Shown one piece after another: positions 33,193 through 42,360 of a stretch of DNA of 64,000 bases (its first letter is position 1; each line of letters begins with the position of its first letter). The position numbers and the translations under genes were made by a program. The notes beneath the pieces were generated by a model. That model was given only the letters and a program-made list of their open reading frames with translations. It did no database searches and had not been told where the DNA came from. This stretch comes from Bernardetia sp. ABR2-2B (GTDB lineage: Bacteria > Bacteroidota > Bacteroidia > Cytophagales > Bernardetiaceae), in the NCBI RefSeq assembly GCF_037126435.1, contig NZ_CP147020.1:186001-250000 (forward strand), given 5' to 3'.

Positions 33193-33711
33193 TTTTATAT
33201 AATTTTTAAGCTTTTGGTTGAATTTGGTTTTTTATGAAGTTGTTTAAGAATGTAGATTTTTCCTTAGAATTAGGTTTGCAAACCTAATTCTAAGGAAAAA
33301 GAATCCAGCCCTTGTTGGTGTTTTAGCGTAGCGACACCAACAAATACATGTACGAAACCTATTCTTAAACAACTTCTATTTATTGCTATCAAGTGATACT
33401 ATTACATAATTTGACTTCAAAAAAAGTTATTCTATCAGCATACTTTCACAGGTGTCAGATAGCTCGTTTTTTAACTAAAGTATTTTCCATAGATTTTGAC
33501 AATAAAATAGACTGTAAATTTAACGAAAAGAAGTTACTTTTTCTTTACCTTCATAAAAGCGACTGAAGACAAATTGGACAAACTTTTTTATAAAGTTTCA
33601 AATTTTTTTAACAAAAAAAAGCCCTCTGTATTTTCGAAAGAACTATTTTTTTCTAAAAAAAATACGTATTTTTCATATTCTTGCCAAACTAATAATTACA
33701 AATCCAAATCT
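33193..33711. other. 519-bp divergent intergenic region
   Basis: This gap holds MITE-like copy 2 (33236-33376) and a related palindrome word CAGGTGTCAGATAGCTCG at about 33449-33466. The region right of 33574 is open in the frame of the large gene through a TTG, but its K/F/N-rich peptide gives no reason to start there. It must also contain the promoters for the divergent genes; I cannot place them. Confidence 0.5.
33236..33376. mobile_element. MITE-like element, copy 2 (141 bp)
   Basis: The same perfect 16-bp terminal inverted repeats as copy 1 lie at 33236-33251 and 33361-33376, flanked on each side by the direct repeat TAT. The inner long hairpin differs from copy 1 at two paired positions with compensating changes in the opposite arm (copy 1 G-C pairs become T-A and A-T here). 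The second hairpin keeps TTGTTGGTGT and ACACCAACAA arms. Confidence 0.85.
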
Positions 33712-36700
33712 ATGCTAATTTTAAAAAAATTACTCTTAAAAGCTGAATCAAAGAATAGAATAAGAAAATCAGTCAGTTTGTCGGTTTTTCTACTCTTAAT
33801 AATCATTTCTTTTACAAGTCAGGCACAAAGACATTTCAATGATGAGAAAGATTTTGTACAAGATATGCGACAGGTCATTGAAAGAAAATCACAACCTACG
33901 ACTTTAGAAATTGCTGATGGAGTAGCCTCTTTGTGGGAGAGTGGAATGTCAGAAGAGCAAAAGAGTTTGTTATTCAAAGTGGCAAAAAATATGTATAAGC
34001 GAAGTTATCCTACTAATCCAACTTCAGAAGATTTTTATGCATGTATTGTTTATGGTAAGAAAAATGGAAGATTAACTGACGAACTTCTGACCTCTTTTTT
34101 GGAGGTTGCCGACACGACCGTTTTGGAGGCTTCAGTAGGAGTAGCTACTAATTTTTATAGAATCACACGTCTTTATCTAACAGAAAATAAACTGTATAAA
34201 TATAGAGAAACCAGTGGTGTTATTGTAGAAGGAAATACTAATTTTTCTTTTGGTTATGGAAGAGAAGCTGCTGTTCCTGAAAGTGTCGTTGAGCTACCTG
34301 CTGATATAAATGAAATTATTGATAGCAAAACAGAAACAGAAGACACAGAAGAGAAAAAAGAAACAGCAGAAGATTTGGGCTGGGGAGAAACTGAAACTGA
34401 AAAAGAAGATGATGGCTGGGCAAATGACGGTTGGGATACTAGTTGGGAAGAAGAAGATACAGGAGATGTAAAAGCCGACCCTAATGTTTGGGGAAGTCCT
34501 GATGAATGGGGTTCTGGAGGAGACTGGGGAGATACTGAAACGACTCAAACGGAGAAAAAAGAGGATATAAAACTTGATGCAGCCGTAAAACCTAATGTAG
34601 TCTATGATTACAATGCTGTTTCTGAAAAGCTACCTCTTGCGGGTCCTTATATGAATTTGGATGGTATTACTTTCACTATCCAAACACCAAATGATACAGT
34701 ACAAATAAAGAACACAACAGGGCAGGTTGTTTTTGCAGAAGCTGCTTTCACAGGAGAAGGAGGACGTTTTGATTGGGGAGTTTTGCCTGATGTATATGGA
34801 GAATTTACTAAGTTTAGTTTTGTGGTGCAAAAGCCAGAAATAAAAGCAGAAGAGTTCAAATTGTATTATGGAGAATATGTAGATTCTGCTGTTGTAGGGC
34901 AATTTGATTATTTTGCTTCTCGTTCGAATAACAAGGAAAATCCATTATATCCAAGATTTACATCTTATAAAAGTAATATTGAAGTAAAAGGATTTTTGAA
35001 AGATATTATCTATCAGGGAGGTTTTTCTCTACTAGGGAAAAAAATTATTTCTAAGTCATTGGGTGGAGGGGCTTCTTCTATCCGACTAGAACAAGAAGGA
35101 AAGGTGCGTTTTAAATCCACTTCAAGAGAAAGCTATGTTTTTAGCGAACACGCAGTTACTAACAGGCTTTCCCAATTAGTTATTTATACCACAGATAAAG
35201 ATTCTTTAGCTCATCAAGGAGTAAAGCTGCGTTATGATGATGAAAAAGAACAACTTTTGGCACGAAGAGATAAAAAGCTATTCAAATATGCTCCTTTTAT
35301 AGACTCATATCATGACGTTAGTATTTCGGCAGACTATGCAAGTTGGGATATAAAATCTGATACAATGAATATTTATAGCTTGGCTGGGCGTGGTGCTGTT
35401 ATGGCAGCCTATGAAGCTGCAAGTAGAAATGAGAAGAAAAGAGATTCTATTATGAAGCAGATTGATTTTGTTACTGTTACTTCAAATGCTTATTTCAATG
35501 AATATGAGCTTAGAGCTGTGCAGGGAATGTACCCTTTCAATCCTTTGGTAATGGCGTGGGCATATATTGTGCAGAGGAAACCATTCGGACTTTCTTTTAC
35601 AAGTGCAGATTTGGCAAATCACTTTAAGCAAAAGCCCGTACACGTAAAAAGCTCAATGCGAGATATGGCAGGAGCTGGTTTTGTAGAATATGATGAAGCT
35701 GCAGACTGGGTTACTCTTACTCAAAAAGGAGTGCTTTATGCAAGAGCAAATTTACCTACAACGAGTCGTTTGCGTTCTGATTACGACCAAATCAGACTTT
35801 CTTCTTTAGGTACAAACAGTGATAATCTCACTTATTATTTTGAAAATAATGAACTTAAAGTTAGAGGTGTAGAAGAGGTATTATATAGTAATGCAAAAGT
35901 AGATTCAGTGAATTATTATGCTGTAAAAGCAAAACCTGTTGATAAACAAGTAATCATTAAAGAAAATAGAAATATGACTGTTAATGGACAAGTAGCAGCA
36001 AAAAACTTTATCTTTAATGGGGAAGGATTCGAATTTAATTACAAAGATTTCAAATTTGATATGGAGAAAATTGATTCCATGCAATTCTTTGTGGATGGAG
36101 ATACAATGCCAAATAGCTTCAAAGATGTCTCAGGTACATTTGCTATTAATCTTCCTAATAATAAAGCAGGAGTATATGACCAAGGCAGGTTCAAAGATTC
36201 TCAACGCTACCCACTTTTTAATACTACTTCTGGTGGAACGGTTCGTTTTGGTGGAGATGAAGTAATGGGAGGAGCATACAGCGATTCGACAGTTCGTTTT
36301 GATGTAGATAACTTTACACTTGATAGTTTGGCAAAAAGAAAACCAGAAGATTTGCGTTTTGGAGGAACATTCAATACCCCTATTTTTGATAAATTTAAAG
36401 AACCTATTCGGGTAATGCCTGATAAATCACTTGGTTTTACACACGATGTAAATGACCCACAACACGCTGATGGAATGTCTTTGTATGGTGGAAAAGGTAA
36501 GCTACTTACGGGCAGAGTTGTAGTCAGTAATAGTGGTATTCGTGCAGGTAGTGAGCGTTATATTCAAGATATTGAAGAAAATCCTAAGAAAAATGCCAAA
36601 ACACAAGAAACAAAAGATGAAGTTGTAATAGACAATGAACCAGCCAAAATGACCTATTTAGCTGCCGAACTTAATTCGAATGACTTTATCTTTTTTGCTG

Positions 36701-38916
36701 ATTCTGCTACCTCAAAAGGAGAATTTGCTGCAAAATTAGCTACTTCGAAAGGTAAAATAAATGCTGTTACGATTGATGAGGCGATGTTCCCACAAGTAGA
36801 ATTAGAGAATTATAGAATGAAATGGCTTCCAAAACAAGATAGTATGATGCTTTCCACAACAGACCAACCTTTCAGAATGTATAAAGGAGAAGGAGGAACG
36901 CTAAAAGAAGCCAATTATACAGGAACATTAGCACTTACTCCATTAGGTTTGAAAGGATATGGAGGATTAGAAACGCAGGATGCCATCATCGAATCCAAGT
37001 TATTTGCCTTCGAAACCACTCGTGTATTTGGACGTGAGTCAGATTTTCAAATCAAGTCATTAACGAATGATTCAATACCTGCAGTTTCGGCAAGTAATGT
37101 AAAATTTGAATATGATATTTTGGCTTCTCCTCGTACAGCAGAAATTACTTCAGAGGTTTTGGGTGAGCAGGTTTTTGATTTTCCAAGTCTTCAATATAAA
37201 ACATCACTTGCAACAGGATATTGGAATGCAGATGCAAAAACAGTAGCTTTTCGCTTGGATGAAACAGGAGATATTAGCAAACAGTATTTTGTTTCTACTG
37301 CGCCTGAGCAAGATAGTTTGAATTTTAGAGCAGCTTTTGCTAATTATCATATTCCTAGTGGAAACCTTACCATTGGTGGCGTTCCTTATATTTTGGTAGT
37401 AGATACTGAAATTTATCCAAGAGAAGGAAACGTAACTATTCGTGAAAATGCTAAAATGGATAAGCTAGAAGATGCTGAACTAGTTATTAATTATATCAAT
37501 AAATATCATAAACTGACAGAAGCAAATGTAGATATTCTTTCTAGGAATGAGTATCAAGGTGAAGCTGTTCTGAATTATGATAATGGAACTGATAAAATTC
37601 AATATTTACGATTAAATAACTATGGTAAACAAATCATAAGAGAAGATGATTTGCCTGATAGTTTGCGTAAAACAGAAATTGCTGAAAGACTTATTGGTAC
37701 AGAAGGAACTGTTTCTGTAACAAGCATCGAAGAAAATGACGATGTTATCGACGATACAGACTTTATTTATTCAGAGGGTAAGCAATTTAGAGGAGAAGTA
37801 ACCCTAAAGGCGTGGCTTTCAGAATTAGAGTTCAATGGACAAGCAAGACTTGTAATTGATGGTGTTCCCCAAACAGGTTGGTTTCCTTTAGTGAGCGCAG
37901 CTTATGTAGATGCAAAGTCTAAAAAAGCTCAAAAACTTGCAGCAGCAGGTTCATCAGAGCTAATCAAAGACCAAAAAATTGGAGGACAACCTGCCTTTAC
38001 AGGAATTTATTTGGGCGAAGAAGGATTGTTTGTTCCTGTTATGCAAGAAGAAATTCCTAAAGCTGAACCTATATTATTAGGAGAAGGACAAGTAAAAGTA
38101 AAGCCTGAAGAAAAATCAATTTTGATTATCTCTGAAGAAAGAGCTAAATCATCTGAAATTGAAGACGGAAACTCTTTTAAGGCAAGTAAAACATTAGGAA
38201 CAGCCGAATTTGATGGTAAATTAATGCTATTCAATAGTAACCAAAGAGCGCAGGTAGATGTATCTGGAGTAGGAAAAGCAAATTTCCAAAACAAACAGTA
38301 CACAATTGACGCAATGGCAAGTATCAATATAGAATCAAAAGGAGATGCACTTTCATTTATGCAAGATGATTTGAATGCCTTTGTAGAAGAAAATAGAGAA
38401 CGCTTAAAACTTGAACCAACTGTAAACAAATCTAAAAACACACTCCTCAAAATTGCAGGACAAGCAGGTGCAAAAGAAGCCCAAAATTTCCAAAAAAGAT
38501 TTGCTCCAAATGATTATGGTATTGCAGACGTAATCAGCAAAACGATTGTGCTTTCCGATGTAACAATGAATTGGTCGCCAGATGAACAGACTTTTTATAG
38601 TGTTGGCGAAATAGGCTTGGCTTCTGTCTTAAAAGAAGAGATTGATATCAAAACAACAGGTTATTTCGAAATTCCACAAACGGAAAATAGAGATGAGTTT
38701 ACTCTTTATTTTGAGCTTGACCCAGATAAATGGTATTACTTTCAGTTTGACGGACGTACTATCAGAACTCTTTCTTCTAGTGAAGAGTATAATACTTTAG
38801 TTACAGACCCAAAATCAAAAGATAAGTTTGATATAGCAGATAGAGCAGAGGTAGATGAATTTATGGCTCGTTTTAGAGGTGTTTATCCAGCAACTCCTTC
38901 TATTTCTCTAAAATAA
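33712..38916 (+). CDS. Very large secreted hypothetical protein (1734 aa)
   Basis: I choose the ATG at 33712, which gives a signal peptide (LSVFLLLIIISFTSQAQ). An open frame from a TTG at 33574 would add 46 residues that do not look like a signal region. An acidic tryptophan-rich segment (about 200-285 of the mature protein, with repeated GW/EEW/DDGW words) separates an alpha-helical N-terminal part from a long beta-rich body of about 1400 residues that lacks obvious repeats. I recognise no family; it resembles large envelope or surface proteins of Cytophagales. The C-terminus has no clear type IX secretion domain. A terminator follows 65 bp later. Confidence 0.75.
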   Translation: MLILKKLLLKAESKNRIRKSVSLSVFLLLIIISFTSQAQRHFNDEKDFVQDMRQVIERKSQPTTLEIADGVASLWESGMSEEQKSLLFKVAKNMYKRSYPTNPTSEDFYACIVYGKKNGRLTDELLTSFLEVADTTVLEASVGVATNFYRITRLYLTENKLYKYRETSGVIVEGNTNFSFGYGREAAVPESVVELPADINEIIDSKTETEDTEEKKETAEDLGWGETETEKEDDGWANDGWDTSWEEEDTGDVKADPNVWGSPDEWGSGGDWGDTETTQTEKKEDIKLDAAVKPNVVYDYNAVSEKLPLAGPYMNLDGITFTIQTPNDTVQIKNTTGQVVFAEAAFTGEGGRFDWGVLPDVYGEFTKFSFVVQKPEIKAEEFKLYYGEYVDSAVVGQFDYFASRSNNKENPLYPRFTSYKSNIEVKGFLKDIIYQGGFSLLGKKIISKSLGGGASSIRLEQEGKVRFKSTSRESYVFSEHAVTNRLSQLVIYTTDKDSLAHQGVKLRYDDEKEQLLARRDKKLFKYAPFIDSYHDVSISADYASWDIKSDTMNIYSLAGRGAVMAAYEAASRNEKKRDSIMKQIDFVTVTSNAYFNEYELRAVQGMYPFNPLVMAWAYIVQRKPFGLSFTSADLANHFKQKPVHVKSSMRDMAGAGFVEYDEAADWVTLTQKGVLYARANLPTTSRLRSDYDQIRLSSLGTNSDNLTYYFENNELKVRGVEEVLYSNAKVDSVNYYAVKAKPVDKQVIIKENRNMTVNGQVAAKNFIFNGEGFEFNYKDFKFDMEKIDSMQFFVDGDTMPNSFKDVSGTFAINLPNNKAGVYDQGRFKDSQRYPLFNTTSGGTVRFGGDEVMGGAYSDSTVRFDVDNFTLDSLAKRKPEDLRFGGTFNTPIFDKFKEPIRVMPDKSLGFTHDVNDPQHADGMSLYGGKGKLLTGRVVVSNSGIRAGSERYIQDIEENPKKNAKTQETKDEVVIDNEPAKMTYLAAELNSNDFIFFADSATSKGEFAAKLATSKGKINAVTIDEAMFPQVELENYRMKWLPKQDSMMLSTTDQPFRMYKGEGGTLKEANYTGTLALTPLGLKGYGGLETQDAIIESKLFAFETTRVFGRESDFQIKSLTNDSIPAVSASNVKFEYDILASPRTAEITSEVLGEQVFDFPSLQYKTSLATGYWNADAKTVAFRLDETGDISKQYFVSTAPEQDSLNFRAAFANYHIPSGNLTIGGVPYILVVDTEIYPREGNVTIRENAKMDKLEDAELVINYINKYHKLTEANVDILSRNEYQGEAVLNYDNGTDKIQYLRLNNYGKQIIREDDLPDSLRKTEIAERLIGTEGTVSVTSIEENDDVIDDTDFIYSEGKQFRGEVTLKAWLSELEFNGQARLVIDGVPQTGWFPLVSAAYVDAKSKKAQKLAAAGSSELIKDQKIGGQPAFTGIYLGEEGLFVPVMQEEIPKAEPILLGEGQVKVKPEEKSILIISEERAKSSEIEDGNSFKASKTLGTAEFDGKLMLFNSNQRAQVDVSGVGKANFQNKQYTIDAMASINIESKGDALSFMQDDLNAFVEENRERLKLEPTVNKSKNTLLKIAGQAGAKEAQNFQKRFAPNDYGIADVISKTIVLSDVTMNWSPDEQTFYSVGEIGLASVLKEEIDIKTTGYFEIPQTENRDEFTLYFELDPDKWYYFQFDGRTIRTLSSSEEYNTLVTDPKSKDKFDIADRAEVDEFMARFRGVYPATPSISLK

Positions 38917-38980
38917 ATTTATATTAATTCTAAATATCTACTTCAGTAATTTTATAGATTTTTAGATAAAATACATACAA

Positions 38981-39013
38981 ATCAGGCAGTCTTTTGGGCT
39001 GTCTGATTTTTTT
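38981..39013 (+). terminator. Terminator of the 1734-residue gene
   Basis: ATCAGGCAG (38981-38989) pairs with CTGTCTGAT (38999-39007), and a T-run follows. The hairpin and its left flank (TTTTTAGATAAA, then ATAC.A words) resemble those at about 6514-6565, so this may be a dispersed terminator-type repeat. Confidence 0.8.
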
Positions 39014-39061
39014 ATCAAAAAAATACCGTTGTTAGTATTTTAATGAAGTAACAACAACAGA

Positions 39062-39190
39062 AAATAAACCTTATTACGGTTATTTTTGTATGTCAGTCTT
39101 CCAAACTGACCAGTAAGAATAAAAACTGTTTTTATTATGTTCAGGTAAGATACCTAAACTACGTTAGACAAACCGTGATAACATTTAATA
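39062..39190. repeat. Inverted-repeat element family 2, copy 2
   Basis: The left arm is TTATTACGGTT (39071-39081) and the right arm AACCGTGATAA (39171-39181). The middle carries GTCAGTCTTCCAAACTGAC, an imperfect palindrome like that of copy 1. The flanks AATAAACC and CATTTAATAA match copy 1 in outline. Its right end lies only about ten bases before the tilS start codon. Confidence 0.55.
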
Positions 39191-39199
39191 ACTAAAGCA

Positions 39200-40648
39200 A
39201 TGACAAATTTGAAAATAATTGATTCCTTTTGTACTGAAAATGATTTTGATTTAGGAAATAAATCTATTCTAGTCGCTGCTAGTGGTGGCGTGGACTCAAT
39301 GGTTTTGATTGATACTTTACTAAAAATTAATTCTAATCTTCATAAAAAAATAACTAAAATCGGAATTGCTCACTGTAATTTTAGTTTGCGAGATGAAGAA
39401 TCAGAACAAGATGAGATATTTATAAAAGAATATGCAGTAAAAAATAATATTCCTTTTTATTCTATAAAATTCAATACAAAACAGATTGCAAAAACACAGC
39501 AAAAATCTATTCAGCTAGTAGCCAGAGAGCTTAGATACGATTTTTTTGAAAAAATAAGTCAAGAAAAACAGTATGATTTTGTTGCAACAGCTCATCATTT
39601 GTCAGACTCTTTAGAAACTTCTATTTATCATTTGAGTAAAGGAACTGGGATTGCAGGAGTACGTGGAATTTTGCCTAAAAGAAATAGTAGAAATAGTTCT
39701 GAATCTGACTCTTTAGCTACTCAAATTATCCGACCTTTACTTTGTATTACCAAAGAAGAAATTATTAGTTATGCGAATGAAAATAATCTAAAATGGAGAG
39801 AAGATGCAAGTAATCAAACGCAAAAATACAAACGTAATTTTATAAGACATCAAATTATTCCTCGCCTTAAAGAAATAAATAGAGACACCGAAAAAACATT
39901 TTTGAATACTTCTGAAAGGCTAAGAAGTATGGAAAATTTACTGCAAACTCATGTGAATGATTTTGAGAATTTTTTTTTTAAAAAAGAAAATGGAAGCAGC
40001 ACAATAAATAGTTCTCAAATCAAAAAATTGAGAGAGCCTTTACTTATTGTTTCTGAATTTTTAAAAAAAAGAGGCTTTTCCTACAAACAAGCCAAACAAA
40101 TCATAAAACAGCTAGACACGCTTGAACAAGAAAAAACAAAAAGATTTGTTTCAAAATCTCATATTCTTTATACAAATAAGAAAGAATGGATTTTGGCAGC
40201 TCAAGAAGAGAATCAATTAAACCAACTAAGTAATGAGACTGAAGAATTTTTAATTTCTCTAAACGATATTAAATCAGATAATTTTGTTTTTCAAAGTGAA
40301 TTGCAAGGAGTTACATTAACTTTTGAAGAATGTAGTCCTAAAGAAGTAGATTTTAAAAGCAAGGCTATGTATTTAGATGCAGATAAATTAGAATTTCCTT
40401 TGATTTTGAGAAAATGGAAAGACGGTGATAAATTTGTTCCTTTAGGAATGAAAAATCAAAAAAGTATTGGAGATTTTCTGACAGATTTGAAAATTTCAAT
40501 GTATGAGAGGAATTTTGTTTATGTTTTATTATCAAAAAATAAAATTAGTTGGGTAGGAGTCATTCAGCAAAACGAAGTAAAAGGATTAAGAATAAGTAAT
40601 CCTTTCAAGTTAAACGAACATTCAAAAAATATTATCGTCATAAAATGA
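39200..40648 (+). CDS. tilS: tRNA(Ile)-lysidine synthetase
   Basis: SGGVDS (residues 28-33) is the PP-loop of N-type ATP pyrophosphatases, and the later NLKWREDASNQTQKYKRNFIRH stretch, seen as REDASNQTQKYKRNFIRH, is the TilS signature. The C-terminal domain contains KWKDGDKFVPLGM. Family knowledge: TilS converts C34 of tRNA-Ile (CAU) to lysidine and is essential. The length of 482 residues fits. The family-2 repeat abuts its 5' end, so its promoter or leader lies in or next to that element. It is convergent with metK, with a terminator between. Confidence 0.92.
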   Translation: MTNLKIIDSFCTENDFDLGNKSILVAASGGVDSMVLIDTLLKINSNLHKKITKIGIAHCNFSLRDEESEQDEIFIKEYAVKNNIPFYSIKFNTKQIAKTQQKSIQLVARELRYDFFEKISQEKQYDFVATAHHLSDSLETSIYHLSKGTGIAGVRGILPKRNSRNSSESDSLATQIIRPLLCITKEEIISYANENNLKWREDASNQTQKYKRNFIRHQIIPRLKEINRDTEKTFLNTSERLRSMENLLQTHVNDFENFFFKKENGSSTINSSQIKKLREPLLIVSEFLKKRGFSYKQAKQIIKQLDTLEQEKTKRFVSKSHILYTNKKEWILAAQEENQLNQLSNETEEFLISLNDIKSDNFVFQSELQGVTLTFEECSPKEVDFKSKAMYLDADKLEFPLILRKWKDGDKFVPLGMKNQKSIGDFLTDLKISMYERNFVYVLLSKNKISWVGVIQQNEVKGLRISNPFKLNEHSKNIIVIK

Positions 40649-40679
40649 CTTTTTGCAATACATATATACTTTATAGTAA

Positions 40680-40708
40680 GGTCAGTCTCGTAGAGCAGAC
40701 CGTTTGTA
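40680..40708. repeat. TCTCGTAGAGCAGAC repeat, copy 2
   Basis: This 29-bp sequence differs at one base from 32034-32062 (AGACCG here, AGACTG there). It lies between tilS and the convergent metK gene, right next to their shared terminator. Confidence 0.7.
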
Positions 40709-40717
40709 GTCAAAACC

Positions 40718-40757
40718 AAAAAAGCCTTTCAAGTTTTATAACTTAAAAGGCTTTTTT
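40718..40757. terminator. Bidirectional terminator between tilS and metK
   Basis: AAAAAAGCCTTT and AAAGGCTTTTTT arms, with an inner AAGTT/AACTT pairing, have T-runs in both directions. It sits between convergent genes and can end both transcripts. Confidence 0.85.
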
Positions 40758-40775
40758 ACTTATTTCAGCTTCTTA

Positions 40776-42065
40776 TTATGCTTCTACTGTCTTTTTAGCA
40801 TCTTTGAAAGCAGCTTTTATTTTATCTACAAAATCTAATTTTTCCCAAGTAAAGAATTCTACCTCACGCTCTTCTACTGTTGTAGTTTGGCTAGTAACAT
40901 TTCCTTTTTGCTCAGATTTGATGGTAGAAAAAGTAACTTTTTCTGTGTACGGTTCACGCCCCATATGTCCATAAGCAGCCGTAGGAGAAAAAATAGGATT
41001 TGTAAGTCCTAAACGACTAATAATCGCAGAAGGACGCATATCAAAAATTTCATTTAATTTATCTGCAATTTGTCCGTCTGTCAAATTTACTTTAGAAGTT
41101 CCATAAGTATTTACAGAAAGAGAAACAGGTTTGGCAACACCAATTGCATAAGCCACCTGAACAAGAGCTTCATCAGCAATACCAGCAGCAACTAAATTTT
41201 TGGCAATATGACGAGTTGCATAGGCTGCACTTCTATCTACTTTAGAAGAATCTTTTCCAGAGAAAGCTCCACCACCGTGTGCGCCTTTTCCTCCGTATGT
41301 ATCTACAATAATCTTACGACCAGTAAGACCTGCATCACCATGAGGACCTCCAATTACGAATTTGCCAGTAGGGTTAATATGAAAAACAGTATCTTTTGTG
41401 ATTAATTTTTCAGAAATAACACGAGGAATAACAATTTTCTTAACGTCTTCATTGATTTTTGAAAGCATTGCAGCCTCCGAATCAAAGTCATCATGTTGAG
41501 TAGAAACTACAACTGTATGAACGTGAATAGGTTCGTTATCATCGTTATATTGAATGGTAACTTGAGCTTTTGCATCAGGACGCAAATAAGGCATCAAGTG
41601 AGATTCTTCCTTACGTATTTTAGCTAGTTCTTTCACTATTCGGTGCGAAAAAGCAAGAGCCATTGGCATATATTCAGGAGTTTCTTTAGTCGCATAACCA
41701 AACATCATACCTTGGTCTCCTGCGCCTTGTTCTTCGTTTTCTCTATCCACACCTTGAGCAATATCAGGAGACTGACTGTGGAGAGTAACAACAACACCAC
41801 AAGACTCTGCATCAAAACGATACTCATCGCTATTATAGCCAATATTACCAATCGTTTTACGAGCTACCTCAGCAATATCAACATATGCTTTCGTGGTAAC
41901 TTCTCCTGCCACTACAGCAAGACCAGTAGTTACAAGAGTTTCACAAGCAACTCTTGATTTTGGGTCTTGAGCAAGCATTGCATCTAATACAGCGTCAGAG
42001 ATTTGGTCAGAGATTTTGTCTGGGTGTCCTTCAGATACAGATTCAGAAGTGAACAAATAAGCCAT
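40776..42065 (-). CDS. metK: S-adenosylmethionine synthetase
   Basis: The protein starts [18 protein letters not shown] and contains [12 protein letters not shown] and [19 protein letters not shown], all diagnostic for MetK. It makes S-adenosylmethionine from ATP and methionine, the substrate of the QueA step among others. It has 429 residues, slightly longer than the usual 385-400, with an extra stretch near [20 protein letters not shown] saw no SAM riboswitch in the 295 bp upstream. The final residues (KDAKKTVEA) are basic. Confidence 0.95.
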   Translation of the reverse strand: MAYLFTSESVSEGHPDKISDQISDAVLDAMLAQDPKSRVACETLVTTGLAVVAGEVTTKAYVDIAEVARKTIGNIGYNSDEYRFDAESCGVVVTLHSQSPDIAQGVDRENEEQGAGDQGMMFGYATKETPEYMPMALAFSHRIVKELAKIRKEESHLMPYLRPDAKAQVTIQYNDDNEPIHVHTVVVSTQHDDFDSEAAMLSKINEDVKKIVIPRVISEKLITKDTVFHINPTGKFVIGGPHGDAGLTGRKIIVDTYGGKGAHGGGAFSGKDSSKVDRSAAYATRHIAKNLVAAGIADEALVQVAYAIGVAKPVSLSVNTYGTSKVNLTDGQIADKLNEIFDMRPSAIISRLGLTNPIFSPTAAYGHMGREPYTEKVTFSTIKSEQKGNVTSQTTTVEEREVEFFTWEKLDFVDKIKAAFKDAKKTVEA

Positions 42066-42257
42066 TCGTATAAATTTAGGGAAATGATGTAAAATTTTTT
42101 CTTCCTAATCAATAAGTAGTTTTACTCAAAAAATAATTTTTTCTTAATATAATCTAAGACAAAAAATTAAAAACTATTTTATTACAACTATTGATTTAGA
42201 CAAGCAAAAATACAAACCTAAAATCAAATTACAAAAAAAGAATCCTACCAAAAATTT

Positions 42258-42306
42258 CTTTTATCACTTATTGGTAAATAATATTTGTTAATAAGTGCAT
42301 TAAAAG
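42258..42306. other. Long imperfect inverted repeat upstream of the aminotransferase gene
   Basis: CTTTTATCACTTATT (42258-42272) pairs with AATAAGTGCATTAAAAG (42290-42306) around a 17-base AT-rich loop. It lies in the divergent region between metK and the aminotransferase gene, about 55 bases before the latter's start. It might be a regulator site or an mRNA hairpin; there is no T-tract. I cannot assign it. Confidence 0.35.
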
Positions 42307-42360
42307 CGCATAGAATACTATTTTTGAAAAATTATTAGAAAGTAAACAAGAAAATATAAA

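Noticed and set aside
33574-33711. Longer N-terminus of the 1734-residue protein from a TTG
   Set aside because: The extension has no homology signal and would bury the signal peptide; the ATG at 33712 gives a normal export signal.
42066-42360. Possible SAM riboswitch upstream of metK
   Set aside because: I saw no SAM-I or SAM-II/V type core; only an unrelated inverted repeat at 42258-42306 is present.
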